Source: Nitrosomonas sp. (GTDB taxonomy: Bacteria > Pseudomonadota > Gammaproteobacteria > Burkholderiales > Nitrosomonadaceae). From it: DNA of 64,000 bases. Position numbers and translations under genes: made by a program. The stretch spans positions 2,823,485 to 2,887,484 of the forward strand of contig JALDQW010000001.1 in assembly GCA_031316255.1 (NCBI GenBank), written 5' to 3'. Shown piece after piece: positions 1 through 10,700 of the stretch. The first letter of the stretch is position 1. Each line of letters starts with the position of its first letter. The notes beneath the pieces were generated by a model. That model did not search any database. It was not told the origin of the DNA and worked only from the letters and a program-made list of their open reading frames with translations.

Positions 1-1
1 G

Positions 2-523
2 CGTCTGACTGACGAACCCGCCCCTGATAACAAGACGGATAGGAACAAATCAGATAAAGCAACAGATTTTTTTACTGCACTCATGCCCCACGCCAGCGTA
101 GCGTCTGAGTCAACAGGTATTCCAGCACATTTTATGTTGGCGCAGGCTGCGCTTGAAAGTGGCTGGGGTAAACACGAAATACGTCATCCGGATAATTCTC
201 CAAGCCACAATCTTTTTGGTATTAAAGCGGGTAGTAGTTGGAAAGGTGAAATAGTTGAAACAATAACCACCGAATACGTCAATGGTGTGCCACAAAAAAC
301 AGTTGAAAAATTCCGCGCGTATCATTCATACGAAGAGGGATTTCGCGATTATGCCAATTTACTATCCAATAATCCGCGTTATGCTGAAGTAATCAATACC
401 CAAAATGCTGCTGATTTTGCCAATGGCCTGCAGCGGGCTGGTTATGCAACAGATCCACAGTATGCAGATAAGCTTTTGCGCATATTAAACAATTCGGTTT
501 CATATCATCAGGAAGCAATTTAA
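2..523 (+). CDS. flgJ: FlgJ, flagellar rod peptidoglycan hydrolase, C-terminal part
   Basis: Partial at the left edge: the frame is open from base 2, so the start lies outside the window. The visible part is the glucosaminidase (muramidase) domain that cuts peptidoglycan so the flagellar rod can cross the periplasm. Supporting motifs are the early stretch ALESGWGK with the catalytic glutamate, NLFGIK, the tyrosine-rich FRAYHSYEEGFRDYANLL, and AGYATDPQYADKLL near the end. The N-terminal rod-capping domain is not visible. flgK begins 69 bases downstream on the same strand, the usual order flgJ-flgK-flgL at the end of a flagellar hook/basal-body operon. Confidence 0.93.
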   Translation, partial: RLTDEPAPDNKTDRNKSDKATDFFTALMPHASVASESTGIPAHFMLAQAALESGWGKHEIRHPDNSPSHNLFGIKAGSSWKGEIVETITTEYVNGVPQKTVEKFRAYHSYEEGFRDYANLLSNNPRYAEVINTQNAADFANGLQRAGYATDPQYADKLLRILNNSVSYHQEAI

Positions 524-592
524 TTTCTTGGTTTTTTTGCCGTTTCCATATAAAGATTTAATTTATAAATAGTTTACTACTCAATTATAGCA

Positions 593-2506
593 ATGGGAAA
601 TATTCTAGGAACAGGCATTTCCGGTCTGAATGCGGCACAAACCAATCTATTGACGACCAGCCATAATATTACAAATGCTGATACGCCCGGTTATACACGC
701 CAGGAAGCAATTCAAAGCACGAATATTCCTCTGTCAACCGGCGCCGGGTTTATCGGACGTGGTGTGAATGTTACAACGGTTCAGCGAATTCATAATCAAT
801 TCCTCACAACACAATTGTTACAGGTGCAGACGCAAAGTAGCCAGCTAGATGCCCACTATTCACAAATCAAGCAAATTGACAATTTATTGGCTGATCCTGT
901 TTCCGGATTGTCGCCCGCATTGCAAGATTTTTTTAGTGGTGTCAATGATGTGGCGGCAAACCCTTCATCTGTACCTTCACGACAGGCTCTGATCAGTAAT
1001 GCAGAATCTTTGGTTTCACGTTTTCATAGCCTGGACCAGCGTTTATCTGAAATGCAGGATGGTGCTAACACCGAAATCAAAAGTCATGTCGGTGAAATAA
1101 ATTCCTTGGCAAAACAAATCTCGGAAATTAATAACAATATAGTGATGGCCGAAGGCGCCTCTGGTGGACATGCGCCAAATGATATGCTCGATAAGCGAGA
1201 TGAATTAATCCATCAGCTAAGTAAGCTTGTCAATACAGACGTGGTAAAACAAAGTGATGGAACGCTGAACGTTTTTATAGGTACTGGACAGGCGTTGGTC
1301 GTCGGAACGCAGTCCATGACGCTAAAGGCAATGATATCGCCAGAAAATCCGCAACAAGTCACTGTTGGTCTTGTAAACGGTAATAAAACAATTATTTTGC
1401 CAGAAAATCAGATTCAGGGGGGCAGTTTAGGCGGCATTCTGGATTTCCGCAATGATTCACTGAATGTTGCGCAAAATTCATTGGGCCGAATTGCGCTCAA
1501 TTTAGCCCAAGCTTTTAATGCACAACATCGGTTGGGCCTTGATCTTAATGGCGTTCTGGGGACTGATTTTTTCTCTGTGCCTAGTCCGCAGGTTTTTTCA
1601 TCTACAAGCAACAATCCAGCATCCAATATCACCGCCAGCATCAGTGATGTTAGCGCTTTAACAACCAGTGATTATCAGTTTTCATATGATGGCGCGAACT
1701 ATACACTGACCCGTTTATCAGATAATAACTCTGTCAGCAGCGCTGCAGCACCTACAGTAGGCTCCCCGTTAATTATGGATGGTGTCAGTATCACCAATGT
1801 TACTATCAATGCCAATGAGAAGTTCCTGATTCAGCCAACCATTAATGGTGCAAAAAACGTTGCAGTGAACATTTCAGATACAGCGGCTATTGCTGCGGCC
1901 GCACCTGTACGTACTGAATCAGCGCTTTCCAACACCGGTAATGCCACTATCAGTCAAGGCAGTATCAATCCATTGCCAGTTGATGCAAATCTGCAGCAAC
2001 CTGTTACCATTACGTTTCATTCACCCTATGATGGTCAATTTGACGTTACTGGCGTTGGTACTGGATTGCCGGCCAATAACCAGATATTTACAGATGGCGC
2101 CGATATTGCCTTTAATGGCTGGACTGCTCAGATTAACGGAACACCTGCAGCGGGAGATGTGTTTACCATTAAATCGAATAACAATGGTAACGCCGACAAT
2201 CGCAATGCATTATTGCTGGCGGATCTCCAGACTCAAAACACGATGGCTGGTGGCACAGCATCATTCCAAGCTGCATATGGTCAGATGGTCAGTTTGATAG
2301 GTAATAAAACAAGAGAACTGGAGATTACCAGTAAAGCGCAGGCCAATCTGGTAACACAGACCGAACAATCAATAGAAGCTATTTCGGGTGTTAATTTGAA
2401 TGAAGAAGCAGCTAATTTATTACGTTACCAGCAAGCTTTTCAAGCATCAAGTAAAGTGATCGAAATCAGCAGCTCCCTTTTTGATTCCATACTTCGAATT
2501 GGTTAA
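593..2506 (+). CDS. flgK: Flagellar hook-associated protein 1 (FlgK/HAP1)
   Basis: Structural protein at the hook-filament junction, exported by the flagellar type III apparatus. The N-terminus has the rod/hook signature (GTGISGLNAAQTNLLTTSHN followed by ITNADTPGYTRQ, residues 4-40). The C-terminus has the matching helix (GVNLNEEAANLLRYQQAFQA, then SSKVIEI). Both ends form the coiled coil of axial proteins. The 637-aa length fits FlgK with a moderately long variable central region (about residues 330-560). The start ATG follows an AT-rich leader without a strong Shine-Dalgarno, so it is probably translated as part of the flgJKL transcript. flgL follows after 19 bases. Confidence 0.96.
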   Translation: MGNILGTGISGLNAAQTNLLTTSHNITNADTPGYTRQEAIQSTNIPLSTGAGFIGRGVNVTTVQRIHNQFLTTQLLQVQTQSSQLDAHYSQIKQIDNLLADPVSGLSPALQDFFSGVNDVAANPSSVPSRQALISNAESLVSRFHSLDQRLSEMQDGANTEIKSHVGEINSLAKQISEINNNIVMAEGASGGHAPNDMLDKRDELIHQLSKLVNTDVVKQSDGTLNVFIGTGQALVVGTQSMTLKAMISPENPQQVTVGLVNGNKTIILPENQIQGGSLGGILDFRNDSLNVAQNSLGRIALNLAQAFNAQHRLGLDLNGVLGTDFFSVPSPQVFSSTSNNPASNITASISDVSALTTSDYQFSYDGANYTLTRLSDNNSVSSAAAPTVGSPLIMDGVSITNVTINANEKFLIQPTINGAKNVAVNISDTAAIAAAAPVRTESALSNTGNATISQGSINPLPVDANLQQPVTITFHSPYDGQFDVTGVGTGLPANNQIFTDGADIAFNGWTAQINGTPAAGDVFTIKSNNNGNADNRNALLLADLQTQNTMAGGTASFQAAYGQMVSLIGNKTRELEITSKAQANLVTQTEQSIEAISGVNLNEEAANLLRYQQAFQASSKVIEISSSLFDSILRIG

Positions 2507-2525
2507 GAGACTAGAGGATTAATTT

Positions 2526-3734
2526 ATGCGGGTCAGCACGAACGGAATGTATGATTTGGGAACATCTGCAATATTGCAACAGCAGGATGCCTTAATTAAA
2601 ACACAGCAACAAATTTCAACCGGGCGGCGGATTCTTACCCCCGCTGATGATCCAATCGCAGCTGCGCAGGCACTGAGTGTTTCGCAAGCCTCGTCCATAA
2701 ACACACAGTATTCAGTAAATCGTGACCATGCCTTGTCATCCCTTGGTTTGGTTGAAACGACATTAGGAAACATTTCATCGAACTTGCAGGATATTCGGCA
2801 AATTACTGTAAACGCGGGTAATCCAACGTTAACCGACACCGATAGAAAAAGTCTTGCGACTGAGTTACGAGGAAGATTCGAAGCATTGCTTGGGCAAGCA
2901 AACATTACCGATGGTACAGGGAATTTTCTGTTTTCCGGCTTTCAGGAAAGTACACAGCCGTTCACTAACAAAGGGCTCAATGTTCAATATAATGGCGACC
3001 AGGGACAGCGGTTGAATCAGGTAGGCCCTACGCGTCAAATTGCTGTTAGTAACTCTGGAACTGATGTTTTTGAACGCATAAGGAATGGAAATGGAATTTT
3101 CACTACTGCGGCTAATGCCTCAAATACGGGTACTGGGATAGTCAATTCCGGTTCAGTAACTGCACCAGCTAGTCTTACCGGTCACAACTATGAAGTTTCC
3201 TTTACTGTGTCCGGCGGTGTTGCTACTTACGATATTGTAGACACCACGTCTGGCAATACGCTTTCAACGGGAAATTCTTTTGTCAATAACAACACTATCA
3301 GCTTTGACGGTCTGCAATTCAGTATTACTGGAGATCCGGCGAACGGTGACAAGTTCACGGTATCACCAAGCACCAATCAAAGTATTTTTACTACAATTGG
3401 CAATTTGATTACTGCATTGGAAGCACCTTCAAGCGGCCAACCCGGCGGTGCACAATTAACCAACAATTTGAATTCTGCGTTACAGAACCTGGATAATGGC
3501 CTTGAAAAAATTCTTTCGACCCGTGCTTCAGTTGGTTCAAGACTCCAGGAAATTGAATCACTCGAAAGTATGGGAGAAGATCTTGATATTCAATATGAGC
3601 AAAGACTTTCTGAACTGCGTGATGTAGACTTTGCTAAGGCAATTTCGGATCTCAATCGGCAACAGATCTACTTAGAAGCTGCACAGAAGTCATTTGCCAC
3701 AATTTCAGGTCTTTCTCTATTTGACTTTATTTAA
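2526..3734 (+). CDS. flgL: Flagellar hook-associated protein 3 (FlgL/HAP3)
   Basis: Second hook-filament junction protein, related to flagellin. The N-terminus MRVSTNGMYDLGTSAILQQQ and the following LIKTQQQISTGRRILTPADD match the FlgL/flagellin N-terminal helix. The C-terminal helix (residues about 350-402, ending SLFDFI) matches the flagellin C-terminal domain. The start is supported by an AGAGGA ribosome-binding site 8-13 bases upstream. It ends the flagellar gene run: the next gene is on the opposite strand and the two stop codons abut at 3734/3735 with no spacer. Confidence 0.95.
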   Translation: MRVSTNGMYDLGTSAILQQQDALIKTQQQISTGRRILTPADDPIAAAQALSVSQASSINTQYSVNRDHALSSLGLVETTLGNISSNLQDIRQITVNAGNPTLTDTDRKSLATELRGRFEALLGQANITDGTGNFLFSGFQESTQPFTNKGLNVQYNGDQGQRLNQVGPTRQIAVSNSGTDVFERIRNGNGIFTTAANASNTGTGIVNSGSVTAPASLTGHNYEVSFTVSGGVATYDIVDTTSGNTLSTGNSFVNNNTISFDGLQFSITGDPANGDKFTVSPSTNQSIFTTIGNLITALEAPSSGQPGGAQLTNNLNSALQNLDNGLEKILSTRASVGSRLQEIESLESMGEDLDIQYEQRLSELRDVDFAKAISDLNRQQIYLEAAQKSFATISGLSLFDFI

Positions 3735-4394
3735 TTATTCCAACCGGTAGGCTATTCTTGACGGCGGCGTCAGGATCAAGGGTAATTCAAACGACCCCGT
3801 TTCTCCAAATGAAGGAACTATGGTTTCGATAAATGGAAACGAAGCCGTTGAGCCGCTGGTATGTACAAACCCTTTGTTATGAATTAGCTTTCTGAGCAAG
3901 AATGATGTTGTCTGCCGATCATATTCCAATATAAGTGTATTTGAAACCGGCTGTACGCGGCTGGTGCTGAAAGAAGAGAATGTTCCCCGTGTTGCATCCA
4001 AGTCTGTGAAGATCGAATTCACTACGATTACCAGTTCGCGGCCATTAAAATATGCAGTGGCATCAATATTCTCCAATTTTACCGGCAATCCGCCTGCTCC
4101 TGCCGCCTCAGGTGTGCCCAGGAAACCAATGGCCGTGTCCCGATCAATACAAATATTCTGATTGTTGTTTACAAATCTCGGTAGTCCTCCTGACAAGCTT
4201 AAACGCACCATTCCGCCATCCAGCACTTCGATGACCTCAAATCGGCTCTCAACAATTTTTTCTGTCGGTGTTGGGTCATTCGAGTTGACTGCATTAAAGC
4301 ACTCAAATCCTTGATATGAAATAGATTGCGCAAATATCGTGCTCGAATACAGAATCGCTGCCAATGACAGGGTTCGAAAAAATATCATCTTCAT
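3735..4394 (-). CDS. Hypothetical secreted protein
   Basis: 219 aa, no family recognised. The first about 22 residues form a Sec signal peptide (basic MKMIFFR, hydrophobic core, cleavage after IFAQ), so the protein should be periplasmic or secreted. The mature part is beta-rich with two cysteines (near GFECFNAV and in NNQNICIDRD) that could form a disulfide. The start ATG has a GAGGG ribosome-binding site 8 bases upstream, which supports this start over the internal ATG two codons later. It converges on flgL and shares no obvious function with it. Confidence 0.7.
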   Translation of the reverse strand: MKMIFFRTLSLAAILYSSTIFAQSISYQGFECFNAVNSNDPTPTEKIVESRFEVIEVLDGGMVRLSLSGGLPRFVNNNQNICIDRDTAIGFLGTPEAAGAGGLPVKLENIDATAYFNGRELVIVVNSIFTDLDATRGTFSSFSTSRVQPVSNTLILEYDRQTTSFLLRKLIHNKGFVHTSGSTASFPFIETIVPSFGETGSFELPLILTPPSRIAYRLE

Positions 4395-4454
4395 GTATAA
4401 ACCCTCACTAAAATATTAGCTTGATACAGAATTCTTTCAAGGATTGCCGTTCAT

Positions 4455-4781
4455 TTACATTGTAGATTTTTGTTTTATACGTAATCTTCTGGCTTCCTTA
4501 GGCCCAATCAACAATGGCCGATAGATTTCGATACGGTCGAATTGCTGTAAAACCGTGCTTCTTTCAACCAACCTACTGAAGATACCAAGCCTGTTTTCAT
4601 TCAAATCAATTTCTTGAAATTGACTCATAATGCCGGAATGAAAAATTGCCTGTTCAACAGTTGTTCCCGCTGGCACTTGTGCCTTGATAAGCATTTGGCG
4701 CTTAGGCAATGCATAAACAATTTCAACCTCAATAAACTCATGTGTTGCCCCAAGACAGCCAGATCGTTCATGGGTTACCAT
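4455..4781 (-). CDS. rnfH: RnfH family ubiquitin-like-fold protein (UPF0125)
   Basis: Small beta-grasp protein. The conserved pieces are VEIVYALPKRQ near the N-terminus, VPAGTTVEQAI, the glycine-containing LGIFSRLV, and the terminal signature DRIEIYRPLLIGPKEARRLR. Family members are usually encoded directly after ratA, as here. The exact role is not established. I chose the ATG at 4781. A GTG at 4796 would add five residues and lengthen the overlap with the end of ratA (stop at 4768). The overlap suggests translational coupling to ratA. Confidence 0.85.
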   Translation of the reverse strand: MVTHERSGCLGATHEFIEVEIVYALPKRQMLIKAQVPAGTTVEQAIFHSGIMSQFQEIDLNENRLGIFSRLVERSTVLQQFDRIEIYRPLLIGPKEARRLRIKQKSTM

Positions 4782-5205
4782 AGACCGACTCAGCACGCTC
4801 TATAAATGATTCCACAAAACTGTTGGCAATCATATGAAACACTGGCCCGACCAGTTTTTCCAGGATTTTATGTGAAAACGTATAATGCAGACGAAACTCT
4901 ATTTTGCAAGCATTGTCGGATAATGGAATAAAACGCCAGTGTCCATCGAGATGCTCAAACGGCCCATCCAATAAAGTCATTTCGATGAGTTCGGGAGGTT
5001 TGCGTTTATTTTCAGTGGTAAAACTATGTTTAACATGATGATAGTTGATCTTCACGGTTGCATGCGTAATGGTTTCATTTTGTGGTTTTACCACCGTGCC
5101 GCCGCACCAGGGAAGAAACTCCGGGTATTGTTCAACACCATCGACCAGATTAAACATCTGTTCTGCTGAATATTCCACTAAAACTGTCTTTTCTATTTCT
5201 GCCAT
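4768..5205 (-). CDS. ratA: RatA family START-like protein (COQ10-type ubiquinone-binding)
   Basis: Cyclase/START-fold protein of the bacterial RatA/COQ10 family. Recognisable stretches are EIEKTVLVEYSAEQMFNLV, the conserved VEQYPEFLPWC, and the C-terminal LEKLVGPVFHMIANSFVESF. Members are related to mitochondrial COQ10; RatA in E. coli was reported to affect ribosome subunit association. The start is set at the ATG at 5205, where the family alignment begins. A 24-residue upstream extension in the same frame is phenylalanine-rich and poorly supported. It is divergent from smpB and overlaps rnfH at its 3' end; this ratA-rnfH / smpB arrangement is widespread in proteobacteria. Confidence 0.88.
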   Translation of the reverse strand: MAEIEKTVLVEYSAEQMFNLVDGVEQYPEFLPWCGGTVVKPQNETITHATVKINYHHVKHSFTTENKRKPPELIEMTLLDGPFEHLDGHWRFIPLSDNACKIEFRLHYTFSHKILEKLVGPVFHMIANSFVESFIERAESVYGNP

Positions 5206-5299
5206 AAAATAAACCGTCTCTTGTTCAAATGAGGTCTCATCGAAAAACTGATAAAATACACAAAATTTAAAAAACAATCATCTTTTTAATAAAACCTGC

Positions 5300-5743
5300 A
5301 TGAGTATTATTCAGAATAAAAAAGCTTTTCACGATTATTTTATCGAAGAAAAATACGAGTCAGGTATGGTTTTAGAAGGCTGGGAAGTCAAAGCCATCCG
5401 AGCCGGGCGCGTTCAATTAAAAGAAGCCTATGTTATTATCCGTAACAGTGAATTATACCTCATTGGCTGCCATATTAGTCCATTGAATACGGCATCGACA
5501 CACATCCTGCCTGATCCGGTCAGAACGCGTAAGTTATTATTACATGCTGAGGAAATCAAACGGCTCATTGGCAAAGTTGAACGCGCGGGTTATACATTGG
5601 TTCCACTGGATATGCATTATAAAGCCGGGCGCATCAAACTTGAAATCGGTCTTGCCAAAGGAAAAAAACTGCATGATAAACGCGAGTCCGAAAAACAAAA
5701 AGAATGGGATCGGGAGAAACAGCGTTTAATGCGCGCCAAATAA
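5300..5743 (+). CDS. smpB: SsrA-binding protein SmpB
   Basis: 147-aa tmRNA-binding protein that brings tmRNA into stalled ribosomes for trans-translation. Family hallmarks are [37 protein letters not shown], the RKLLLH segment, and the basic C-terminal tail [12 protein letters not shown] followed by a lysine/arginine-rich helix that enters the mRNA channel. The length is normal for the family. It is divergent from ratA with about 95 bases between the starts, which must hold both promoters. Heme A synthase follows on the same strand after 43 bases. Confidence 0.97.
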   Translation: MSIIQNKKAFHDYFIEEKYESGMVLEGWEVKAIRAGRVQLKEAYVIIRNSELYLIGCHISPLNTASTHILPDPVRTRKLLLHAEEIKRLIGKVERAGYTLVPLDMHYKAGRIKLEIGLAKGKKLHDKRESEKQKEWDREKQRLMRAK

Positions 5744-5786
5744 GAAATTCAAAGTTCATCGTATTAATTTTTTAGTCGAATCATCC

Positions 5787-6827
5787 ATGAATACAGAAAA
5801 AAAACCCATTGCAATCTGGTTGCTGATCTGCTGTGCCCTGGTATTTGCCATGGTTGTTGTCGGTGGTGTTACACGTCTGACCGACTCAGGCCTCTCCATT
5901 GTGGAGTGGCAACCTTTGGTCGGCACCATGCCGCCAATCACCGAGCGAGACTGGGACGAACTACTCGAAAAATACCGTTCATCGCCGCAGTATCAACAAG
6001 TCAATAAAGGCATGAGCGTCGATGAATTTAAAACCATCTTCTGGTGGGAATATTTGCATCGATTGCTGGGACGGCTTATCGGTTTGGTATTTTTCATTCC
6101 GTTTGTTTATTTCCTGGTCAAAAAGAAAATTGACAAACCATTGGGTTACAAACTCACCGGTATTTTCATTCTCGGTGGGTTACAAGGATTCATGGGTTGG
6201 TATATGGTCATGAGCGGCCTGGTAGACAACCCGCGTGTCAGTCAATACCGTCTTACCGCCCATCTGGGACTCGCCTTCATCATTTTTGCAACCATGTTTT
6301 GGGTGGCGTTAGGTCTATTATCACAACCTGCTAATGTATCGGCAAATCAGAAAGCTGATCCGTTGAAAGGGCTCCGCCGCTTTGCGTATGGATTATCGTG
6401 GCTTATTTTTTTAATGGTGTTATCGGGTGGTTTTGTCGCCGGTATCCGTGCCGGACTGGCCTACAACACTTTCCCATTGATGAACGGCCATCTCATTCCA
6501 CCGGATCTTTTCATACTCGAGCCCTGGTACCGCAATTTCTTTGAAAACATGACAACGGTACAATTCGACCACCGGCTGATCGCATGGATACTGATATTTA
6601 CCGTACCACTGTTCTGGTTCAAAGCCGTTTTCAAAGCCGAATTATCCGGAACAACACGCTTGGCATGTCACCTGTTCCTGATTACGCTGGCGATACAAGT
6701 CAGTCTGGGTATTGCCACCTTGTTACATGTCGTGCCGATTAATTTGGCTGCAGCACATCAAGGTGGTGCGGTACTCTTGTTTGCCGCATCGCTTTGGGTG
6801 AGTCATCGCTTGAGAAAATCAGCATAG
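5787..6827 (+). CDS. ctaA: Heme A synthase (COX15/CtaA family)
   Basis: Integral membrane mono-oxygenase-like enzyme converting heme O to heme A for cytochrome c oxidase. At 346 aa with eight predicted membrane segments it fits the COX15 type. Conserved features are [18 protein letters not shown] after the first helix, the heme-ligand histidine in [11 protein letters not shown], the second histidine in [34 protein letters not shown], and the late AAAHQGGA histidine. The cysteine pair typical of Gram-positive CtaA is absent, which fits the proteobacterial/mitochondrial subclass. No heme O synthase gene lies next to it here. Confidence 0.94.
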   Translation: MNTEKKPIAIWLLICCALVFAMVVVGGVTRLTDSGLSIVEWQPLVGTMPPITERDWDELLEKYRSSPQYQQVNKGMSVDEFKTIFWWEYLHRLLGRLIGLVFFIPFVYFLVKKKIDKPLGYKLTGIFILGGLQGFMGWYMVMSGLVDNPRVSQYRLTAHLGLAFIIFATMFWVALGLLSQPANVSANQKADPLKGLRRFAYGLSWLIFLMVLSGGFVAGIRAGLAYNTFPLMNGHLIPPDLFILEPWYRNFFENMTTVQFDHRLIAWILIFTVPLFWFKAVFKAELSGTTRLACHLFLITLAIQVSLGIATLLHVVPINLAAAHQGGAVLLFAASLWVSHRLRKSA

Positions 6828-7065
6828 AGCGGCAATCATGCATAAAATATTGCGGCAACATAGGCAATTTATTACACATCAACCAAATCAACTAGGTTTG
6901 TAGAGAATAGGGAACGAAAAAACTACCCGGGAATGACGCAAATGATTTGTCTGGATTACCCTTTATGCCAGAGGCGTTGCGGATAAAATGGACAGAATGG
7001 CTACAAGCGGCACCGAAGATATGATTTCAGAAAGTCTATGAAGGTTAAAAAAGATTAATCCTGAC

Positions 7066-7103
7066 AAAAAACAGTCTGCGTGAAATTTAGGCAGACTGTT
7101 TTT
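7066..7103. terminator. Bidirectional intrinsic terminator
   Basis: A 13-bp perfect stem (left arm AAAAACAGTCTGC, right arm GCAGACTGTTTTT) encloses an 11-base loop. It lies between the convergent heme A synthase gene and the phosphatase-like gene. The A-run on one side and T-run on the other let it work in both directions. The rest of the gap (6828-7065) holds no gene that I can support. Confidence 0.85.
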
Positions 7104-7108
7104 GCGAT

Positions 7109-7618
7109 TTAGTTTATAAAAAGTGTTTTAACTATCTTTTCCAGAGGTGGGCGCATGCCAGCTTTACGGCCTTCGGCCAATGCTTTTTCAGGGTCTGTTC
7201 CCTGGCTGATAAGATAACTTGCCCAAATTGCTCCAGCCCGATTACCCGATCCACAATGCACCAGAATGGGTTTGGGTGATTGATTCATCGCTTTTGTGAA
7301 AGCTTCCAGGTGTTCGTTGCTCAGATCGGCGACCGTCATCGGGATATTGACATAGACCATTCCCGCACCCTCCACCAGTGCTTTTTCTTCACGTGTACCT
7401 TCATTAACCGTGCGCATATCGATGACTGTTCTAAAGCCATGCGCCGCCAGTAATGGCGCGCCGCCATCGCCGATTAATCCGGATGTGGCCACTTGTGGAG
7501 TAGCACGGTTGTAGTTTTGAACAGTGCTGACCTGGTGTCCGAATGGAATTCGTTCAGCAAACGCGGTGCTTGATAGCAGTGCAACAAGCGCAAGGGTAAG
7601 TGTGACTAAATATTTCAT
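7109..7618 (-). CDS. Secreted phosphatase-like protein (beta-lactamase-hydrolase / DUF442 type)
   Basis: 169 aa with a clear signal peptide (MKYLVTLTLALVALLSSTAFA, cleavage after AFA). The mature domain resembles the dual-specificity-phosphatase-fold family called beta-lactamase hydrolase-like. It shows FRTVIDMRT near the front and the P-loop HCGSGNRAGAIWASYL (cysteine-x4-arginine) at about residues 123-138. This spacing is one residue shorter than the classical CX5R loop but is typical of the BLH group. A periplasmic phosphatase or sulfurtransferase-related function is possible; no substrate can be inferred. The start has a GAGG ribosome-binding site. Confidence 0.75.
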   Translation of the reverse strand: MKYLVTLTLALVALLSSTAFAERIPFGHQVSTVQNYNRATPQVATSGLIGDGGAPLLAAHGFRTVIDMRTVNEGTREEKALVEGAGMVYVNIPMTVADLSNEHLEAFTKAMNQSPKPILVHCGSGNRAGAIWASYLISQGTDPEKALAEGRKAGMRPPLEKIVKTLFIN

Positions 7619-7793
7619 GATAAGCCTCGTTTCTTATGGAATTTAGTTCTTTAATGTATAAATCAGACAATCTGGATGATAAGGTAAAAACTGACAAGTT
7701 TGTAGTTTTTTGGTTAATCCAGTTCTTGTTGACTTTAACCGGAATCATGATAAAGCGGATAAAGCCTGGAACGACCAATTTCGAAGAATATTC

Positions 7794-10700
7794 TTACTTC
7801 GTTTGTTCAATAGCCCACTGATAAACCTGATCAAATTTACTTTGACCAGGTGAGGGCGGGTCGAGCAGCGGGCGCATGCGGTTTTCATGTTCGAAGAAAT
7901 AGCCATTATGTGGATACAGACGCGGCTGATGCGGCGCATCGACGATATTGAGACCGTCAACCCTGCGTTGCCATAAAAACTCGGATGCCTGCTTGAGATT
8001 GCTTAAGACAGCGCGTTGCTGATCCGTATTTGCGGCCAGCAAATCCCACAGTTTTGCCGCTTCGAGCGGCCAGATATTAACCCCGTTCTGTTCACCACCA
8101 ATACCCGCAACAAAGGATTGTCCATCGGGAGAGAATGAGAACGGATGATTACCCGGCAGTTCATGCAGCTTGTTGCCGGTTCGGGTATCCCAGAAAATCA
8201 ATGCTCCATTTCCTAATCGAGTGGCAATCACTCGGCTGTCGGGACTGAATGCGCCAATTCCACTTTCATCAATCTTTCCAGGTATTGTGTGCAGTCTTTG
8301 TCCGTTGGTGACATCCCAGAGCGCGACTTCGCTCTCTCCGGTATCTGCGGCCAGAATTCTGCTATCGGGACTGAATGCCAGCGATCCACTGCCATTTTTC
8401 AATACATGCAATATGGGTAGTGATTCCATGTTCCATAAATAAATCTCATCAGGAGTTATTCCAGAACGATTGCTAGCCAGAAATTTACCATCTGGACTGA
8501 TGGCCAGTGCATTGGGTGGCATACTGCTACCGGTGGGTAGGATTTCAATCAGATCGCCGGTCTCGACGTTCCAGACCTTTAACGATTCCCTGGCTCCCGT
8601 AATCAGTTTCTGATTATCAGGGGTGAACGCAAGGTGGGTTACCGTGTGTTTATCACCCGGCAGGGTTTGATGAAGGGTTCCTTCAGGGATTTTTCGTATC
8701 TGAATAGATTGCCCATTAGGTCCTTGAGCGGCCAGAAAATAACCATTCGGACTGAATACAATGCGTTCCAACCTATCACTACCGGCAACTTCGCCATATT
8801 CAATCGGTTTGCCCAGTAACTGCCCGGCGTCGATATCCCACAGGTTTACGTATGCACCATAGTATTGGGTAATGATTTTTTTGCCATCCGGGGTAAACGC
8901 AATTTTTTGGAGAATGCCAGCGTGATGGCCGATCTGTTTGATCAATGTATCGTTTTGCAGGCTGCGAATTTGGATGGATTCGTTCTCTCCGGCGCTGGCC
9001 AACCATTGACCGTTGGGGCTAAGCGCGGATTTTTCAGCACGAACCGTTGTTCGATCGTTTTTAACCAGCAGCAGACCACCCATCCAGGCAGGCAAGGACA
9101 ATTGGTTTGTGCCACTCTGTTCGTTCAAATGGACGGCTTCCAGTACTTCGTCCGGCGTCAGCCATTCCTTTGTTTGAGTGTTGAGAATTTCTAGCTGACC
9201 ACCGGCTACCATTAGCAGGTTATTGGATAAAAACTGTATAGCCTGAGCCATGCCCCTGGTCTTTTGACCCACGGCAAAGGTATCCACTTTTGCTCCCGAG
9301 CCGGTTTCCCATAAGTGGATATTGCCTCGTGGATCAAAAAAAGCGATCAACGCGCCATCCGGGCTGAATAATTGTACGGTACTGTGTGCGCCGGCGCCCA
9401 AGTCAAAAGAATGCATCAAAGATTCAGTGTTGACGTTCCACAGCCAGAAATTGCTGCTGCTACCACCTAATAACCCACCGCCATCCGGGCTAAATAATAA
9501 CGTACCGCCATGCGTGCTAAAGACCACTGAATTTGCGGATTGTTCATGCGGCAGGGTCTGACTGTTTTCAGCCGTTGCAATATTCCATAGACTGACTGTT
9601 TCGCCTCCGTTCTTGCTGCGATTAAACGATGTCACTGCAATCGTTTGACTGTCGGGGCTGAAAGTAAAGTCCGTAATATTTTGTTGTCGAATGTCAATGG
9701 TGTGATGCAGTGCGCCACGTTGTATATCCCACAGTATCAGGGATCTCGTATCCGGTGAGAGGGTGGCAATAAATCGGCCGTCAGGGCTCACAATAAACCC
9801 CTGGGACATGCTATTGCCATCGAAACGTTGCAAAAGCTCACCGCTAGTCGCATTCCAAACGCTGACCGGGCTTCTGTTCGACCCGACTGCAAGCCAGGGT
9901 TGATTGGGATGAAATGCGATATCCCAGGAAGCGACACTTTGACTGGGTAATTCACGTGTAAGATGGCCTGAATGCGTATCCCATAGCTCAACGACAGGCG
10001 ACATGCCAGCCAGAGCGAGCTTGTTTCCGTCGGGGCTGAAGCGGGCTTCTTGATTGGTGCTATCGATTTTCGTTTTGTTGAGTGTTAATTTGGCTGCACT
10101 GCCGCCAGCATTGATCATGCGCAAGGTCTTGTCTTCACAGCCTGCCAACAGCATTTGATCGTCACTGGAAAACGCGATGCTTCGCATCCATTGGCAATCG
10201 GTATTGACAATACGATCAAGGTCGCCCGTGGCGGTGTTCCACATATAAACCTGATTGTTTTTTGGCGCAGCGATCAAGCTGCCATTGCTGGTAAATGCGA
10301 TTCTATCGGACCCAAAATCCATGGGTATCGCCCGCAGCAATTGTCCGTTATGCACATCCCATAAATGCATGGCGCTTTTAGCAGGAATATAATCATAATC
10401 GGTTGTGGCGAAAATCTGCCCCGTTGGGTCGAAACCCAGGCCGGACAATCGCTTTAAGGATGCGCCATCAAACTTGTGCAACACCTTTCCGCTGAGCATG
10501 TCCCAAAAGCGGATGACCAGATCGTCGTCAATCGTGACGCCATTGAGTGTATTGCTGTTGGAATCGAAAGCCGTCCAGACTGCGCCATACTTGCTGTTGA
10601 ATCGTTTGAGCAGTTTTCCATTGGTGACCGACCAGAGAAAAGCAGTATTTTCACTGCTTGCCGCAAGAAGAGTGCCGTCGTGACTGAATGACAAGTTTGA

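Noticed and set aside
1890..2297. 135-codon frame overlapping flgK
   Set aside because: Out-of-frame shadow inside a clear flgK; methionine/histidine-rich with no recognisable domain.
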